A stretch of DNA of 64,000 nucleotides from Chrysomallon squamiferum (GCA_012295275.1 CM022674.1:11800864-11864863); one strand, 5' to 3'. Counted from the stretch's first letter, positions 1-14,270 are shown. The notes: generated by a model from the sequence alone, not told the origin. Translations and numbers: made by a program.

Positions 1-938
1 TTTTATTTTCACTTAGTGTACACCAGGAACAGAAGAAAATAATTTAAATGTTTGAAGTGATGATTTAATAAATATAAGTGATAGATCAGCGCTCCCGATC
101 CAGCCGATATCACATGACTGATTAATACAGCCAATATCACATGAATGATTAATACAGCCGATATCACATGATTGATTAATACAGCCGATATCACACGACT
201 GATTAATCCAGTCGATATCACACGACTGATTAATACAGCCGATATCACATGAATGATTAATACAGCCGATATCACATGATTGATTAATACAGCCGATATC
301 ACATGATTGATTAATCCAGTCGATATCAGATGACTGATTAATCCAGTCGATATCACACGAATGATTAATACAGCCGATATCACATGAATGATTAATACAG
401 CCGATATCACATGACTGATTAATCCAGTCGATATCACATGACTGATTAATACAGTCGATATCACATGATTGATTAATACAGCCGATATCACATGACTGAT
501 TAATACAGCCGATATCACATGACTGATTAATACAGCCGATATCACACGACTGATTAATACAGCCGATATCACACGACTGATTAATACAGCCGATATCACA
601 CGACTGATTAATACAGTCGATATCACATGATTGATTAATACAGCCGATATCACATGACTGATTAATACAGCCGATATCACATGACTGATTAATACAGCCG
701 ATATCACACGACTGATTACTCAAAGAGCAAGGAATATATAAACTTCTTTCTTTTACCCCGTCTTTAATTTACTGATAAAAGTTGACCTGCTGCTAAAAAC
801 AGAGTTACCCACGGATTAGTGACAGTTCGTTTTCTCGCCTGTTATCATTACTGTTAATCTGTGTTTCTCGACTTCTGACGTTATTGCATGTACTCACAGC
901 GATAGGCATATATTTAACTTTCATTATAAGATTAATTT

Positions 939-1006
<68 letters not shown>

Positions 1007-1325
1007 AATAAATAAATAATATATTTATTTGTTTATTTTGAGTCAGATACATGTGTGCGTGTGTGTGTGTGTATATAATTATCTATATAACTGTATGTAC
1101 GTACCACATTATCTCCTCCTATGTACTAATTGTCTATATATGTATGTGTGTATATATGTGAATACGTGTGTATTAGATGTATCTTTTGTGCCAGACTGAC
1201 TTGTTACTGATTACTCTAATAAATAAATATTCACGTTATTCATAATAATAATCACTTAATTAAAAATCTCTTAAATAAATGAACAAATAAATTAAAAACC
1301 AGTATTACAAATAACAACAACAACA

Positions 1326-1374
<49 letters not shown>

Positions 1375-1526
1375 TAATAAAATCCTCATGATGATAATTA
1401 TTATCATCATCATCATTATTGTTTTTATCAACATCATCATCATACTTAAAATATAATGAAAAATAAAAATAATATTATATTAAACTCACGGATTCCAAGC
1501 AAAATTATAGTAAAAATGTTTGCCAT
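1..1526 (-). CDS. Partial gene, copy D of Ser/Thr-rich single-pass membrane protein family (first exon only)
   Basis: Only the first coding exon (1490-1526, minus) is in the window; the rest lies beyond the left edge. It encodes MANIFTIILLGI plus one base of the next codon and ends at a GTGAGT donor, the same length (37 nt) and phase as the first exons of copies A, B and C. It is the hydrophobic start of a signal peptide. The last exon base is C where the other copies have G, a weaker donor context. Sequence to the left of the exon is intron 1, holding an AAT microsatellite and a large 27-bp repeat array. Whether copy D is functional cannot be judged here. The assignment rests on clear similarity of exon, donor and promoter to three fuller copies. 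Confidence 0.6.
100..715. repeat. 27-bp minisatellite, about 22 units, in intron 1 of copy D
   Basis: Tandem units of 27 bp, each with the palindrome GATATC and a GATTAATC palindrome. Units differ at a few positions (acag/ccag, catg/cacg, actg/attg/aatg). The array ends at about 100 in a unique flank (roughly 1-99) also found beside the array of copy C. Because 27 is a multiple of three, several frames stay open for more than 200 codons; there is no independent sign of coding. Confidence 0.9.
941..1016. repeat. AAT microsatellite running into AAAT
   Basis: Uninterrupted AAT units followed by AAAT units. Trinucleotide tracts of this kind recur in intron 1 of most family copies. A second AAT tract lies at about 1328-1373 with ATC-rich sequence beside it. 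Confidence 0.9.
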
Positions 1527-1609
1527 TTTAGTAAATTATGTGGAGTAATATCCAGTTCGATATCTGTGTTAAAAAGTGACGAAGAGGAAACACTAAGACT
1601 CGTTTTCAA

Positions 1610-1765
1610 TTAATGATAGATCTATTTTAATGACGTCACTAAAATCCTTTCTTAATCTCCGTCACGGTGTCTATTAATCATCTATATAAGACATATGAAA
1701 TACGAGTGTTTTAATCCACTTGAAAAACAATAGTCAATTGTTTTATAGTACGATCACCTTTGTTA
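1610..1765 (-). promoter_or_regulatory. Promoter of copy D
   Basis: Read on the minus strand it has a SOX-like ATTGTT, an NK2-homeobox-like TCAAGTGG (1716-1723), a TATA box (TATATAGA, near 1682-1689) and a perfect CRE palindrome TGACGTCA (1631-1638), then about 100 bp to the ATG. The same order of blocks occurs upstream of copies A, B and C. Factor identities are inferred from motif consensus only. Confidence 0.5.
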
Positions 1766-3819
1766 TTCCAAACAGTATTTTGACGCATTACTAATATATA
1801 TATATATATAACAATACGTTTGTATGTACGTACGTTCGTATAACTGTTATACTTTCCACGCGTTATGTTAAATGGAATTAATTATTTTTGTTATATAAAT
1901 TAATTGTATGTAACATAGAGAGAGACAGAGAGAGAGAGAAATTACTGACTTGAACTGTTTTCTATTTCTTTGTTTTCTTTCTCGTTAACAACAATACATT
2001 TATTAATTTTTCTTTTGATATTACAGATTTATCGCACATCAGTTATTTCAAACAAATAGTTCCCAGTTTCAATAGCAGTTTAAACTTCTAAAGTATTAAA
2101 CATATTCACTTTTATTATAAAACAAAGCATATGTGTTTCAGAACTATAGCAAAAATTGAATTTCAGATATATAATGCAATTAGTTTGTTATACTTTATTG
2201 AATTTATTCCGCATTGGACATATTATTAGCTAGCTCAGTAGCGGCGATACAGAAAAATCAAATTTAAAAAATATTTTTATTCTGTCGTATTCTTCTCAGG
2301 TTTAATACTTGATAATTAATCTGTTTTATAATTCTTATTCTTGCTTCGTACGGATCATTTATTGTTTTAAATGCCTGCAGTGTTAATACAGAATAGTAAA
2401 TTTTGAAATGTCATATACTTCCCTATTAGAGTGAAGAAATTTGCAGATACAGGCTTAATTATTTTAAAAATATATTTAAGAACACAGATCTTAACTGTTA
2501 GGAATGATATTTTAAATTGACGGTACAACTTAGGGCAACCTACAGCATAATATATACAGGAAATTTCTATAAGATAAGAGCGTGACGAGAAAGGATAATT
2601 ATATTCCTTTAACAGGAAATGTCAATTTAGGCTGTATCAGGCAGATAAAGTAATACAACAGATTTGACCTAGCTTGGATCGGAAGTAATTTAAACCGGCA
2701 AACCGTTAAGACGTTGGCTAAAGATTTTTACAACGTGAACAGAGACGAGACGAAGGCGGTTGCATTTTTACGCAGAAGTGGCCTTGTAAGATGATGAAGA
2801 GAATGTCATCCATGTTCAAGTTGTAGTGGAGAAATGAAGGAAGCTCGAAGAAAAGGGAGAAATGGCGAAATCGATAATTTTAGTCCAATTTATATACTTT
2901 TTTACCCTCGTACCTAACAGTTATAAATATATAATAAAAGGAAAATTTATTTCATTTATGCCGTGAAAAATAATAAAAACCCCAAGAATAAACAAAATAA
3001 TAATAAAATAATCGCGTAGAATCACATAGCAAAGTAGAATTTGCTCGTTGCAGATCACTAGTAGAACACACACACACACCAAAGTAGCACCAAACTGACT
3101 ACATAAACCACTGAATTGTGTCCGACAGACAGAATTAAATACTGGGGAAACTCAGTAGATGTGGTCTAATCCATAGTAGATAGTATTTACTGCCTGAAGA
3201 GAATACAAAAGAAATCAATGTTACATATATTGCAGTATCCTAATCTTTTCTCTTCTTAGGAATGTTGAAAGTGTGGCCTCTACTGCACATTTGTGTGTTA
3301 TTACATTTTGTTTCTAATTTATTTTAGGTTAGAATCTAGAAAGTTTTCAACACATTAATTTGTGTAGGTAATGTTCTTTCTGTTTATGTTTTTACCTATC
3401 AGTAATTCAAACAAGCGTTATTTGTGTGTATATGTTCTCACCGATTTACAATAAACTATCATTTCTACTACTTGTTATCAGCAGATCATAAGCAGATTCT
3501 CAACATTCAGATTTGTTTCTCAGGTTTCATTGTCTGTTTTTTTAAAATAATATTATGATAAGTTGTAGCAATTCTGATATTTCTTCACTTTATTTTTGTA
3601 GTGTATGAAAAGTGGTTAATATCAATCATTTCTTGTAATTCCTTATCCAGAGTTGGATTGTGGTGTGACCTTTGGATGGAATGACACACTTCGTGTATTT
3701 ATATGTTTTGCTTTTATATAAGATCAGTGTTCATATACTTGGCTGACAGAAGATATTTTTTTGTCAGATCCTGTGTTTTTGACAATACCTCAACAAAACA
3801 TTTTGGACTTATATGTCAG
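1766..3819. other. Flank between copy D promoter and the UBL/ARM gene
   Basis: Apart from the possible transposase relic at 2690-2890 and short TA, GA and CA tracts, I recognise nothing coding. The right part must hold the promoter and 5' leader of the gene that starts near 3820. An ATG at 3703 is in frame with that start and would add 39 residues. Confidence 0.4.
2690..2890 (+). pseudogene. Possible relic of a Merlin/ISXO2-like transposase N terminus
   Basis: One frame reads DFYNVNRDETKAVAFLRR then SGLVR, two adjacent stop codons, then RECHPCSSCSGEMKEAR. The pattern of a short helical leader, an AxxFLxxxGL segment and a CxxC zinc-ribbon-like motif resembles the start of IS1595/ISXO2-type (Merlin) transposases. 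There is no DDE region and the stops break the frame, so it is at most a fossil. The family call is from memory of its pattern. Confidence 0.3.
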
Positions 3820-6800
3820 ATGGGGATCAGACTTGTGAGGAGAAGCACACATGGGGACAATGTTTGTGATGCACAACAAGATGATACCTCTGATGACTGT
3901 AGTGATAGTGAAGAAGGGAAAGTGAAGAAGACAAAATCTCAAGTAAGATGCATTAATGCTTTATCACACACACACATACTCACACACGTATATAATTACA
4001 TTTAGTTAAAAACTACTTCAAACTCTTTATTACATTTATAAGCCACATATTTTGAAAGGTACATGTCTGACACACATTTCTGCTGTCAGTTCTTTTATTG
4101 AGATAAACATTTATTTGTTAAGAAAAACAAGGGTAATAAAATCATTAAAAAAAGTATTGTTACATTGATTCATTTGTTATATATTTTCAGTTGTTTACCT
4201 TCCTTTGCATTTGTTTATGTTCCTTACAGGTAACCACAATTAATAACCAAAATATGGTGGTAAATTTCTCACGTATCAGTTAGTTCAGTTTTATGATGGG
4301 ATTGTACTTTTGCTGTAGTGGGTTTTTTTTTATAGTTATGATTGCAGTAAATAAATAACTAAGTAATTTTGTGTGATTTACAAAGTCATGCAGACTGACA
4401 TAGTTCATCGTTACAAGTCAAAAGTGATAATGTTCAAATAAAGAATTCATTCATAGTTAGTGTCCTTTGGTGATATGAACATAATTTTCACATATATTTT
4501 ATTCTTACAAGATATGTTTTATTTTGGGGTTTTTAAATTATTTTTTGATCTTTCTGTGATTTTATATATATATGAATATATTAGTCTTGATATTAAAGTC
4601 TCCTTTTTATTTTTGTTCTAAAGTTTGTGCATTTTATTCTAAAGATTGTTTTCATCTGTTAGAATAAATATAATTAGACAAATATGTGATTCTGTTATGA
4701 TTCATTTACACTTTATGAAAAATACGTGTTTAAGATGCATTTTTTTTTTTTTTTTTACATTTTTACATACAATTTAATGCCAGTAATGATCATTTATTTA
4801 ACCTTTGTTTTCTATTGCAAAACAACAAAACTTGAGCCCTTAATACGATAGAGTATTGTTAAAAAATCTATTATGTTTTCTTTAAAGAAAATACTTCTTG
4901 TCAGTATAACTTCACATTTTTCTAGTTCATTCTCACAAAATATATTTATTTATATTTATACATGTTTGTGTGGTTGTTTAGCTTTCTGTTTTTCTCATTT
5001 TATTATTTTATAACCATCATCCATATTTATTTCTAATCCTCTTATAGTTTACATAAGTTTAGACTAACCCAGACAAATATGAAAAAAGGTTTACATCAGT
5101 GCTACTCCTTTATTTATATCTTTCTCAGTGACATATTACTGTATACCAATATATATATTTTTTTTCTCCTTTTTTTCTCATTTCCTAGTAAACAAACATT
5201 TCATGTGAAATTATAATTTCTTTTCAGTTTGATGGGACTTGATTTGGGAATAAATACTGTTTATTTGCAAGCTAAGATTATGCTGTATGGAAGTAATGTA
5301 TGTATTATTTTGATCTGCATATTTTTCATCAAATTATCCACTATTTAACTTAACAAACCCTGAAACAAAAATGTGTTATCCATTGTAATATTAGTTGTGT
5401 ACAGAGCAGCTTTGATTGCAGAAAAAGGAAAGGTGCAACTTTATTCAGACTGACTGAAATAAATGTGACTAATAAAAGGATATTATATATATATATATAT
5501 ACATTTTTTAAAACTGTTTCTTCTTTTTCCACATAAATCTACTTCTGTTGTATTGCAGAATATCAATCATGAAGTGGAGGAAAGAAAACTTCAAATGAGA
5601 AAAAGAAAAAGAGTGAGTTATGTAAGTTGGACTATAGAAAGATAGGGCACCATTTACAGGCACTTTGAGCAGGAGAAAAAGTCTGGCCCTTTACAAAGAA
5701 GACTTCACTGGGAACAGCCAGAAAGAGATTGATGATGGCTAAAAATTTGAAGAATAGAAAAACACTGCATGTAATTTGGATGGAAAATCACTTATGTTTG
5801 TGGAATTTGTAACTAAAGAATTTTTTTTAAGATGCTGACAATTTAACCCAAATTTTGAGGGAACTTTTTTAATAATAATAATAATAATGAAAAATATGTT
5901 ATACCCTATTGCAATAAAAGAACAACAATCTGAAACTTTTGTCATGACAGAACTTGTTTTTCTTAAATATTATAGCTTTATGATGCAATATTTTCCATGT
6001 AAATACAATGTTATAACTTCAGTGATATCTTTACAGAAATAATTTTATATTACATTTATTAAATATAAATTTTGTAAATTCAATTATTTAAACTATATTT
6101 TTATGTGAAATTAAGTCAAAATAAATGGTTTTAAAACAGATTTCTGTCTTATTTTATAATCAAAGTAGGCCATTCTGAATTAATATTTTAAGGTGTGCAT
6201 TATGCATGAGGAAACAGACCAACATTGATATTCTGGGGTGGGAATTGCCTTGTATGTTGTGCTTGATTCACACAGTGAAACTTTCTTGATGGACCTGATT
6301 ATATTTCGGTGAACAGATCTCGTATTTATTTACGTTTGTTACAAATTGCTATTATTATTTAACAAGACAACTGGAGGCCAGATATTAATTGTTGGCTATT
6401 AATTATCACATTAATATTTGTAATCTGAACATAATCTTAAGAGGAAACTTGCTAAAATTTAATAGATGCTGTAATTAAATAAATTACTGAATGCACTGAA
6501 TAGGACATTTTATTTTATTTTAAATAATAATGAAAAAATGTGGAATTAATTTAAATCTTGGTTAACATAACTATTTTTACACAAATGTTATTTTGAGGTT
6601 TAAGGTATTAAAAATAATTATACAAACAGTGTCTTGATATGGGTGACAAAACATGAAGTGAAGCTTACATAATTGTAAATAGAAAAAAAAAAGATATAAA
6701 ACAAACCTACATAATTTATTACACTCAATAAATTACAAACATCAATATTTTTTCATTTTTCACCTGATCATCTGAACATAACTGATACTCTTCAGGAAGC

Positions 6801-8546
6801 AGGAAAATTTATAAAATACATTCTGAACCAAATGTTCCTCCTTTGTTATTGCAGATGTGAATTTTAAAAACAAAATTAAAAAATTAAAAAATCTTATTTA
6901 TTTCTTTATTTTATCTATTGAGTCTTTCTTGTACAAACTCTACTGGAAATGCAACGAACTTTCAGAGACTTCCAGATAGAATGTTTAGTGACATTTGTAC
7001 CTTCACTGAAAGTAAAATTCTTGACATTAAACACCATTTTATTCAGTATTCCACTTTGTCTTAAACTAGTTTCTTTTTTCTTGCTGCTGATCTCTGATGC
7101 ACAATGGTAATCAAAGCTTGTAATCTTCATAATAAAAATAATTTATTTTCCACTGGGGAGGGTGACAACTTTTTACTGTCTTTAATAGGATCCATCATGC
7201 CAAAAATAAGCTAATTATTTATTTAAATAATATAGATAAATAATAAATTTTGACAGTTCAAAAAAAATAAAATATGTATAAACCATGTTCTGCAATGAGT
7301 ACTAGGTGCAAAAAGTTCTTTCTTTCATTTTTGTTTTTGCTTGTTAAAAAGGGGAAAAAAAGGTTTTTTTTTTATTTATAAAAATGCCAAAAATGATATT
7401 TCTAAATTTTTTATTGACTAATAAATTAACAAATCAAAATTTTACAAAAATGTGAAGATGAAAAGTAATAATATTAAATAATACCTAGTATTTACAAAAA
7501 GTTAGCAGGCGTTTCCATTTTTTAAAATTATTTTTTTAAGTATTTAATTATTTTTTGTTGGGGGTAGATATGCCTACTGGTTCTCATAAATTAATGCTGG
7601 AATTGAAAAGGAAAAACAATAGCAAATAGAGTTATCTCCTATGATAACTTGTTCTGTTAACCAACCAATAATTATTTGACGTAAATTTCCTGGAAATGTT
7701 CGCTGTCTTCACTTTATCTTTCCTGATAATTAAATTATTTTTGTTTTCCCGCTAATGAACTGATTAACTTTGAATTTGTTTGTGGAAATGAAGCGGAAGG
7801 GAGGCTACTCTCAGTTGTAAATCGTGACGAGATTGGGTTTCGGAAAGTGTTTGGACATTTAAATTGTTAAATATTTTAATTTAGATAATGAATTACATTT
7901 CAAAAATTGTCCATTGTCTTGCTAAACATGATCCTACATCTATTGGAATTTTAGTTGCTGAAGTGATTAGAATATTCATCTTAGGTATACGATAATGTTG
8001 CACATCCGACTGATTTTGTTCTACCAGTACCTGTAGTTAAAATATGATACTTGTTGTACTGCAGGGCTGGAAAATCGTCTGAAATGTATTGGTGACCAAA
8101 AAACATATTTGGCCCAAGAAATATTCATATAGAAAAAAATCAATAAAAATAAAATAAAAATACAGAAATAGGAACACCGCGAAGCAGACGACAGAAGCTA
8201 AGACGGCATTCGGGAAGGTTCGGATGATCACGATCAGTTTTACGATACTGGATTAGCGAGACTCGCGGTTTTATTTATCAAGACTACAGTTTAACTCTAT
8301 GCATAACCGGTCTACAAAATTAGTGTTTATAAATAGATAATGGCAAATTAAGGTATGCAATTTCGTATCGTCCAATTTATCGAACTGTGAGCAAATCTTT
8401 TATGTGAAATAAATATTTGCAGTAAATTATGAATAGTGGCTCTTGTGTACAACATATAGAAAAAATAACGGAACTTCGGTCGCATTTCGAGCCCTGTCTT
8501 ATTTAAAACTACCATAATGAGAGTCAAATTAAAGTTATTATTATTG

Positions 8547-8585
<39 letters not shown>

Positions 8586-11095
8586 TTATTCTTATTCTTA
8601 TTCTTATTATTTGGCGAATGGCCTTTTCGAGCCATGACTTATTTAAAACTAGCATAATGAGAGTCAAATTAAAGTTATTATTATTATTATTGTTATTTAT
8701 TTATTTATTTATTTATTTATTATTTTTCACCCCGTTTTTTTGTTTTAATGCCTTGAATATGACATTGAGAATCATAATATCCACCCTCATACCATTAGGT
8801 TTCCTTGAATAGGGGTTTTGCTTGCTTTAGATGCAAATCAGACATTATTTCAATATTGTAAAATAGTATTATTGCAGATGTCTCAACATACTAAGTAATA
8901 TTAGATGTTTCTTTTAGAAAAATCTTCTACAAATATATCTAGATCTGTCTGCTGATTTTTACAGCTTTTAACATATTTCATTTCTCTTTGTTTCACGTCT
9001 CCTTTTTGTTATTGTTGTCTGTTGATATTTCTTACTGACACAATTTACAGTTTTTAAGCCAATCATAGCACTAAAATTATACAATAATTATTAGAAGGGT
9101 ATACCGGTCTAGCAAAGTTTTTTCATCAGTATAAAAGAACTCATCCTTAAAATATCTTATAGGAACTTTAGTTACACATACAGTGGTACCTTGTCTTACG
9201 AGTTTAATTCGTTCCGTGACCGACCTTGTATCTCAGTCTGCTCTTATACCAAATCAGGTTTCCCAACGGAAAGTAATTGAAATACCATTAATCCGTTCCA
9301 CTCCCTCAAAACCACCCCATTTTTTTATTTTTTATTTTATTTTATTTTATTTTTTTGTAACGTGTTTTTAAATTAAAAAAAAATGTATTTATAAATGACA
9401 AATATTGTATAAAAACAAAATAGAAGAGAATGTAAAGAAATAAATTGGTTTTGTAAAGTGTATTAATCTTGGAGATCAGACAAATAATTTAACGCTGGAG
9501 TTAAAGCCTTTATCGACTCCTTCAGCTTCAGTATGGTACGTATCGTAGAAGTACCCTGCTTGTACTACCTAGCCAAGTCGACTACATGCACACCTCGCTC
9601 ATGTTTTTCTATGAATTCAAGCTTTAATTTAATGGACATCATCTGCTTCTTCTCAGCACACTCCTTTGCACTCACTTTCTTAGGATCCATGGTCAGAAAA
9701 ATGAAATTTGTTTGTAAAATACTGCACAAAACGCGAGCACAACACAACAGAGATGCTTCCGCGGCGAGGTAACCACGTGAAAGTGAAACGCGGGATGCTG
9801 GCCGGATGTTATATTGTTCGTTGCGTCAACTAGCGGCGGCGTATCTGTAGCTCCTTCGTAACTCGAATTTTGGCTCGCAACTCAAAGCTAAAAATCGACT
9901 GGGCGACTGCTCGTGAATGGGAAAACTCTTAAGTTGGGGCACTCGTAAGTCCCAGTACCACTGTATTTTAAATAATACAGAAATATAAGCTTTGTTAAAT
10001 ATTAATTTCTTGATCGTCATTTTTTTCAAAAATATACTGGCAACTGCAGTTTGCTGTGGCAGTTCATAATTACTTGGTATATCTATTTTTATTATTTTAA
10101 TTTACAGGTTTTTTTTTTTTTTTTTAAAAACAATTCACCTCTTGACATCCAGTTACTCTCTCAGATGTCCTTCCATAATATAACAATAAAAGATCATGAA
10201 ATTTAAGTCTACACCAATCCTGTTCTCTAATGGATTTATTATTTTGTTTAATTTATTTTAGTGTGTTTTAAGCATGATATTTGATACAGGCATTATCTTC
10301 CTTATTTCAGTGATTTTGTGCAAAACATGACAACAGTTATTTTATTAATATTATTATTTTTGTAGTTCACAGCTTGTTTATAGAAAAATATAAATAAATA
10401 AATAAATAAATAAAATGAAATAAACAATAAAAACAATCAAAATCAAAATGAAAAAAAACTAAGAAAGGCAGTATAAAACACTGGAATAATTAAAACTGTT
10501 TACAGAAACATGAGATAACAGTTTTCTAAGAACTGGAACAGTACAAACAACATGTAGAACAACGTGAAGAACAGTTAGTGTAATAAAACGTTGTAGATTT
10601 ATTTATATTAGAATAGAAAAGTGAAAACTTTTAAATGAAATTAGTTTATTTTTGCTGAAGAAATTCACACCTTATTAGTGTACAAGCAAATGATATAAAA
10701 ATATCAAGCGTTTTGAATATACTTGCTTTGGTTGTGAAGTTTGAACAAATGTTTAATGACAAGAGACATTCACATCTGTAGAGGTTTCTGTGTAAAAGTC
10801 CAAATAACCTTCAGAAAAAGAAAATCATAATATTATTACACTAGCAAGAAATGTGCACATATGTAATTTGTTTCTCCTTAATCCAATTTTCAGAGCCTCA
10901 AATCAGAGTTCATTTACATAGTGTTCATGTATTCATCATCATTTTGTCGTATGTTTCTGTAAATGATAGCTTGATACCTATGTGTATAAACAAATAATCT
11001 AATTACATTCTGCACTGCATCATTTCAAGTGATTGTTTTACTTTATTTACTTGTCTCTCATCTGTAATATAAAGGAAAAGCAAAAAAATAATAAA

Positions 11096-11171
<76 letters not shown>

Positions 11172-12311
11172 AACAAATATTTCACTTATGTATATACCAT
11201 TTTTAGTGGCATAAGAAGAAAAACAAATATAATAGTTAACATATAAACAAACAGTAACATCCAGCACACCTTGTAGTCAGTGTTTTTAATAAAATTGGCA
11301 GTTATATACAGCTAATTATATTAAACTTTAATCATTGCCAATTATTGGTAAATCATAGATAATGATTAATAAAACAATAATAAGTTAGACACATACAGAA
11401 TTTCTGGTTTTTGTTTTGTTTGTTTTTGTTAAGTAATCTTTTCCGATAAGATATAATAATAAAAGAAAAGGCCTTTCAGAATATATAAGAAGAAGTAACA
11501 TATTTCACTTATGATTATAATAACTGAAACAAAACAAGAAAAGCAAGTATAATACAGCTAAAATATAAAATAATAACATCCAGTATCTTCTTTAGTCAGT
11601 GTTTCTAATAACAAGCTTGGCAGTTATATACAACTAACAAAATAACATTTTAATAGTTGTAAGTCATTGCTGAATCATAGACAATTATTAATAATGATTA
11701 ATAAAATAATAGTAAACACAAGTGTACAAACCATGCTTTAAATATAATTATTTATTTATAAGGATTTGTGAAAAAAAAAAAAATATATATATATAAAAAT
11801 AAAACAAATAAATAATGAAGCAGAAAGATATTCAATAATGTAATTATAAACATAAGAGGATCTGCACTGTAATTATTAGGAAATATTTTTTTTTTACCCT
11901 TTTTTTTTTTTTTAAAATTACTGTTTCATATATAATTGTTTTGGATGGTATGTTTATTTGAAAAGTGTATCTTGTGCTTTGGGCCTGCAAGATCACTTCA
12001 TTTTATTAATAATGGTTCATTGGCGTAAGATTTTTCAGTTTCAGTCACAAGGCTCAGTAATTTAAAATGTTTTGTTGAAATTTCTTTTACCTTGTGGAAA
12101 ATCTCTCTCTGGGCACAGTAGCTAATTAACAAAATCAAGATAATATGAATAAAAGTTTAGCTAAAATTTAATACAGGGCATGAAATAATAATAATCATTA
12201 TTATTAGAGAGTTACCCACGGATTAGTGACAGCTAGTTTTCTCTCCTATTATCATTAGTGTTAATCTGTTTTCTCGACTTCTGCTGTTATTACATCTATT
12301 TACTTTAATTT

Positions 12312-12372
<61 letters not shown>

Positions 12373-14202
12373 TATCTTTAATACATACAAGACTAAGCTA
12401 GGTTTACGATGACCAAATATTAAAACAAAATGGGTTTTATTACTGGTCAGTTTATATTTTATCAGGGAATATTGTGTATGAAAATAGTTTACGTAACGTT
12501 GCTAACCGATCATTAAATGGGATGGTATCTAGTGAGGGTTTCAATATTTCACAAAAGTTCCACGAAAGCTGTTCTAAAAGTAATAAAATTCTTATATCCT
12601 GTCAAAACAGCAAGATATTATTATTATTATTATTGTTGTTGTTGTTGTTGCTGTTGTTGTTGTTGTTGTTACATCAGTTCAGCATGAATTCTGGAGGTTC
12701 CAGTTTCTTAGAAGTGACGTCTGAAGCAAGACTGCTTTTCTCTATTTGCGTGTATTCTAATCCTTTGTCATTTTGTCTGGTTTTTGTTGAAAATCAGATT
12801 TAGTTTCATCTGCGTTTGCAGATGTCGCTGACGATGACGCTTTCGCCGATTCCGTAGGTTGATTCTCCGCCATCGAACTTGCGGTACTCGGGTTGCTTTT
12901 ATTTGTGTCATTTTTATTCTCTTCTGACGTATCTGTCTGCTTAATGTCGTCTGCTTTTCCTTCTGAGCTTTTTGCATTGTCTGATGGATTGATTTTCCGA
13001 TCTTCAACGACTTTATTTTCCGACTTGTCTGTTTTCGTTATGTTATCTGTTGATATTTCGCCTGCATTCTTTTTCTCTTCTGTTTCTAATTCATTCTTCT
13101 TTGTCTCATCAGTATCCGCAGTGTTAGAGGAAGTGACGTCATTTACAAAAGCCAAACCAGCTCCATTTTCTGATTGGCCTAGTTCCAGTCCATCTTTGTC
13201 TTCTTCGTTTTCTTCAACACTGCTTTTTTCAGTTTTTCCTCCGACACATTTTGTAATGGACTTGAAGAACGTGGTGACGAATCGTTTTCTGTGTGAAGGA
13301 AACAGGACGATTTTAGTTGCACGATTTGAGTTTCCAGGCTGATCTGTTTCATCTCCTCTTTTTTCTCGTGACTCCGAACAACTACATTCATCTGGTGAAT
13401 TCAGATCTACAACAACGAATTCCTGGTTACCAGCGCCCGATTCCTTTGTTTTCTGAGTCAGTTCATCCGTAGGGCTTGAGACCACATCGGTTTTGTCGTC
13501 AGAATCCTTCCTGTGTTGACAATAGTGAAAACAAAATCAAAAAGTGAATCTAATACGCTTTTTACTCCTATATCTACTGCTACTGCTGCTACAAGTACTA
13601 TTACTTTTAAATCAAAAATAATATTATAACAACCGCTACTGCTCTGGTACTACTATTACTACTACTTTTCCAACAATAATATTATTACTAGCGCTACCTC
13701 TATTACTACTAGTAGTACTGCGACGACTACTACTTTTTCAACAATATTATTATTACTAGCGCTATTGTTACTACTACTACTACTACAACTACTACTAGTA
13801 GTTTTTCAACAATATTATAACTACCGCTACTACTACTACTTTTACTTTTTCAACAATAATATTATTATTAGCGATACTGCTATTACTATTACTACTACTA
13901 CTACTACCACTACCACTACCACTACTACCACTACTACTACCACTACCACTACCACTACTACTACTACTACTAACATTTCTTTGTCGTCTGCCTTTGTTAC
14001 TTCGGTCTGTTCCTTGATTTCAGAATGGTCAGTATTCGATACAATAATACTTTCTTGCAAATTTAAAGGACGTTCATCGGTACCTGTGTTTACATCTGTT
14101 ACTGTGGACATCTGAATGTCGGGACGTGATTCTGTCAATGATTTTGTCGCGGATTCATCCTCTTTACATTTGCTTTTTAAGAAAAAGAAAGAATAGAAAG
14201 AA

Positions 14203-14270
<68 letters not shown>

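Noticed and set aside
3703-3819. Upstream in-frame ATG for the UBL/ARM gene
   Set aside because: Would add 39 mostly hydrophobic and aromatic residues unlike the acidic start. An acceptor-like TATGTCAG directly before 3820 suggests this stretch may even be intron. Not excluded.
12893-13342. Plus-strand frame of 149 codons opposite the last exon of copy A
   Set aside because: Antisense shadow of the low-complexity coding exon; similar shadows lie opposite copies B (42065-42505) and C (51122-51562).
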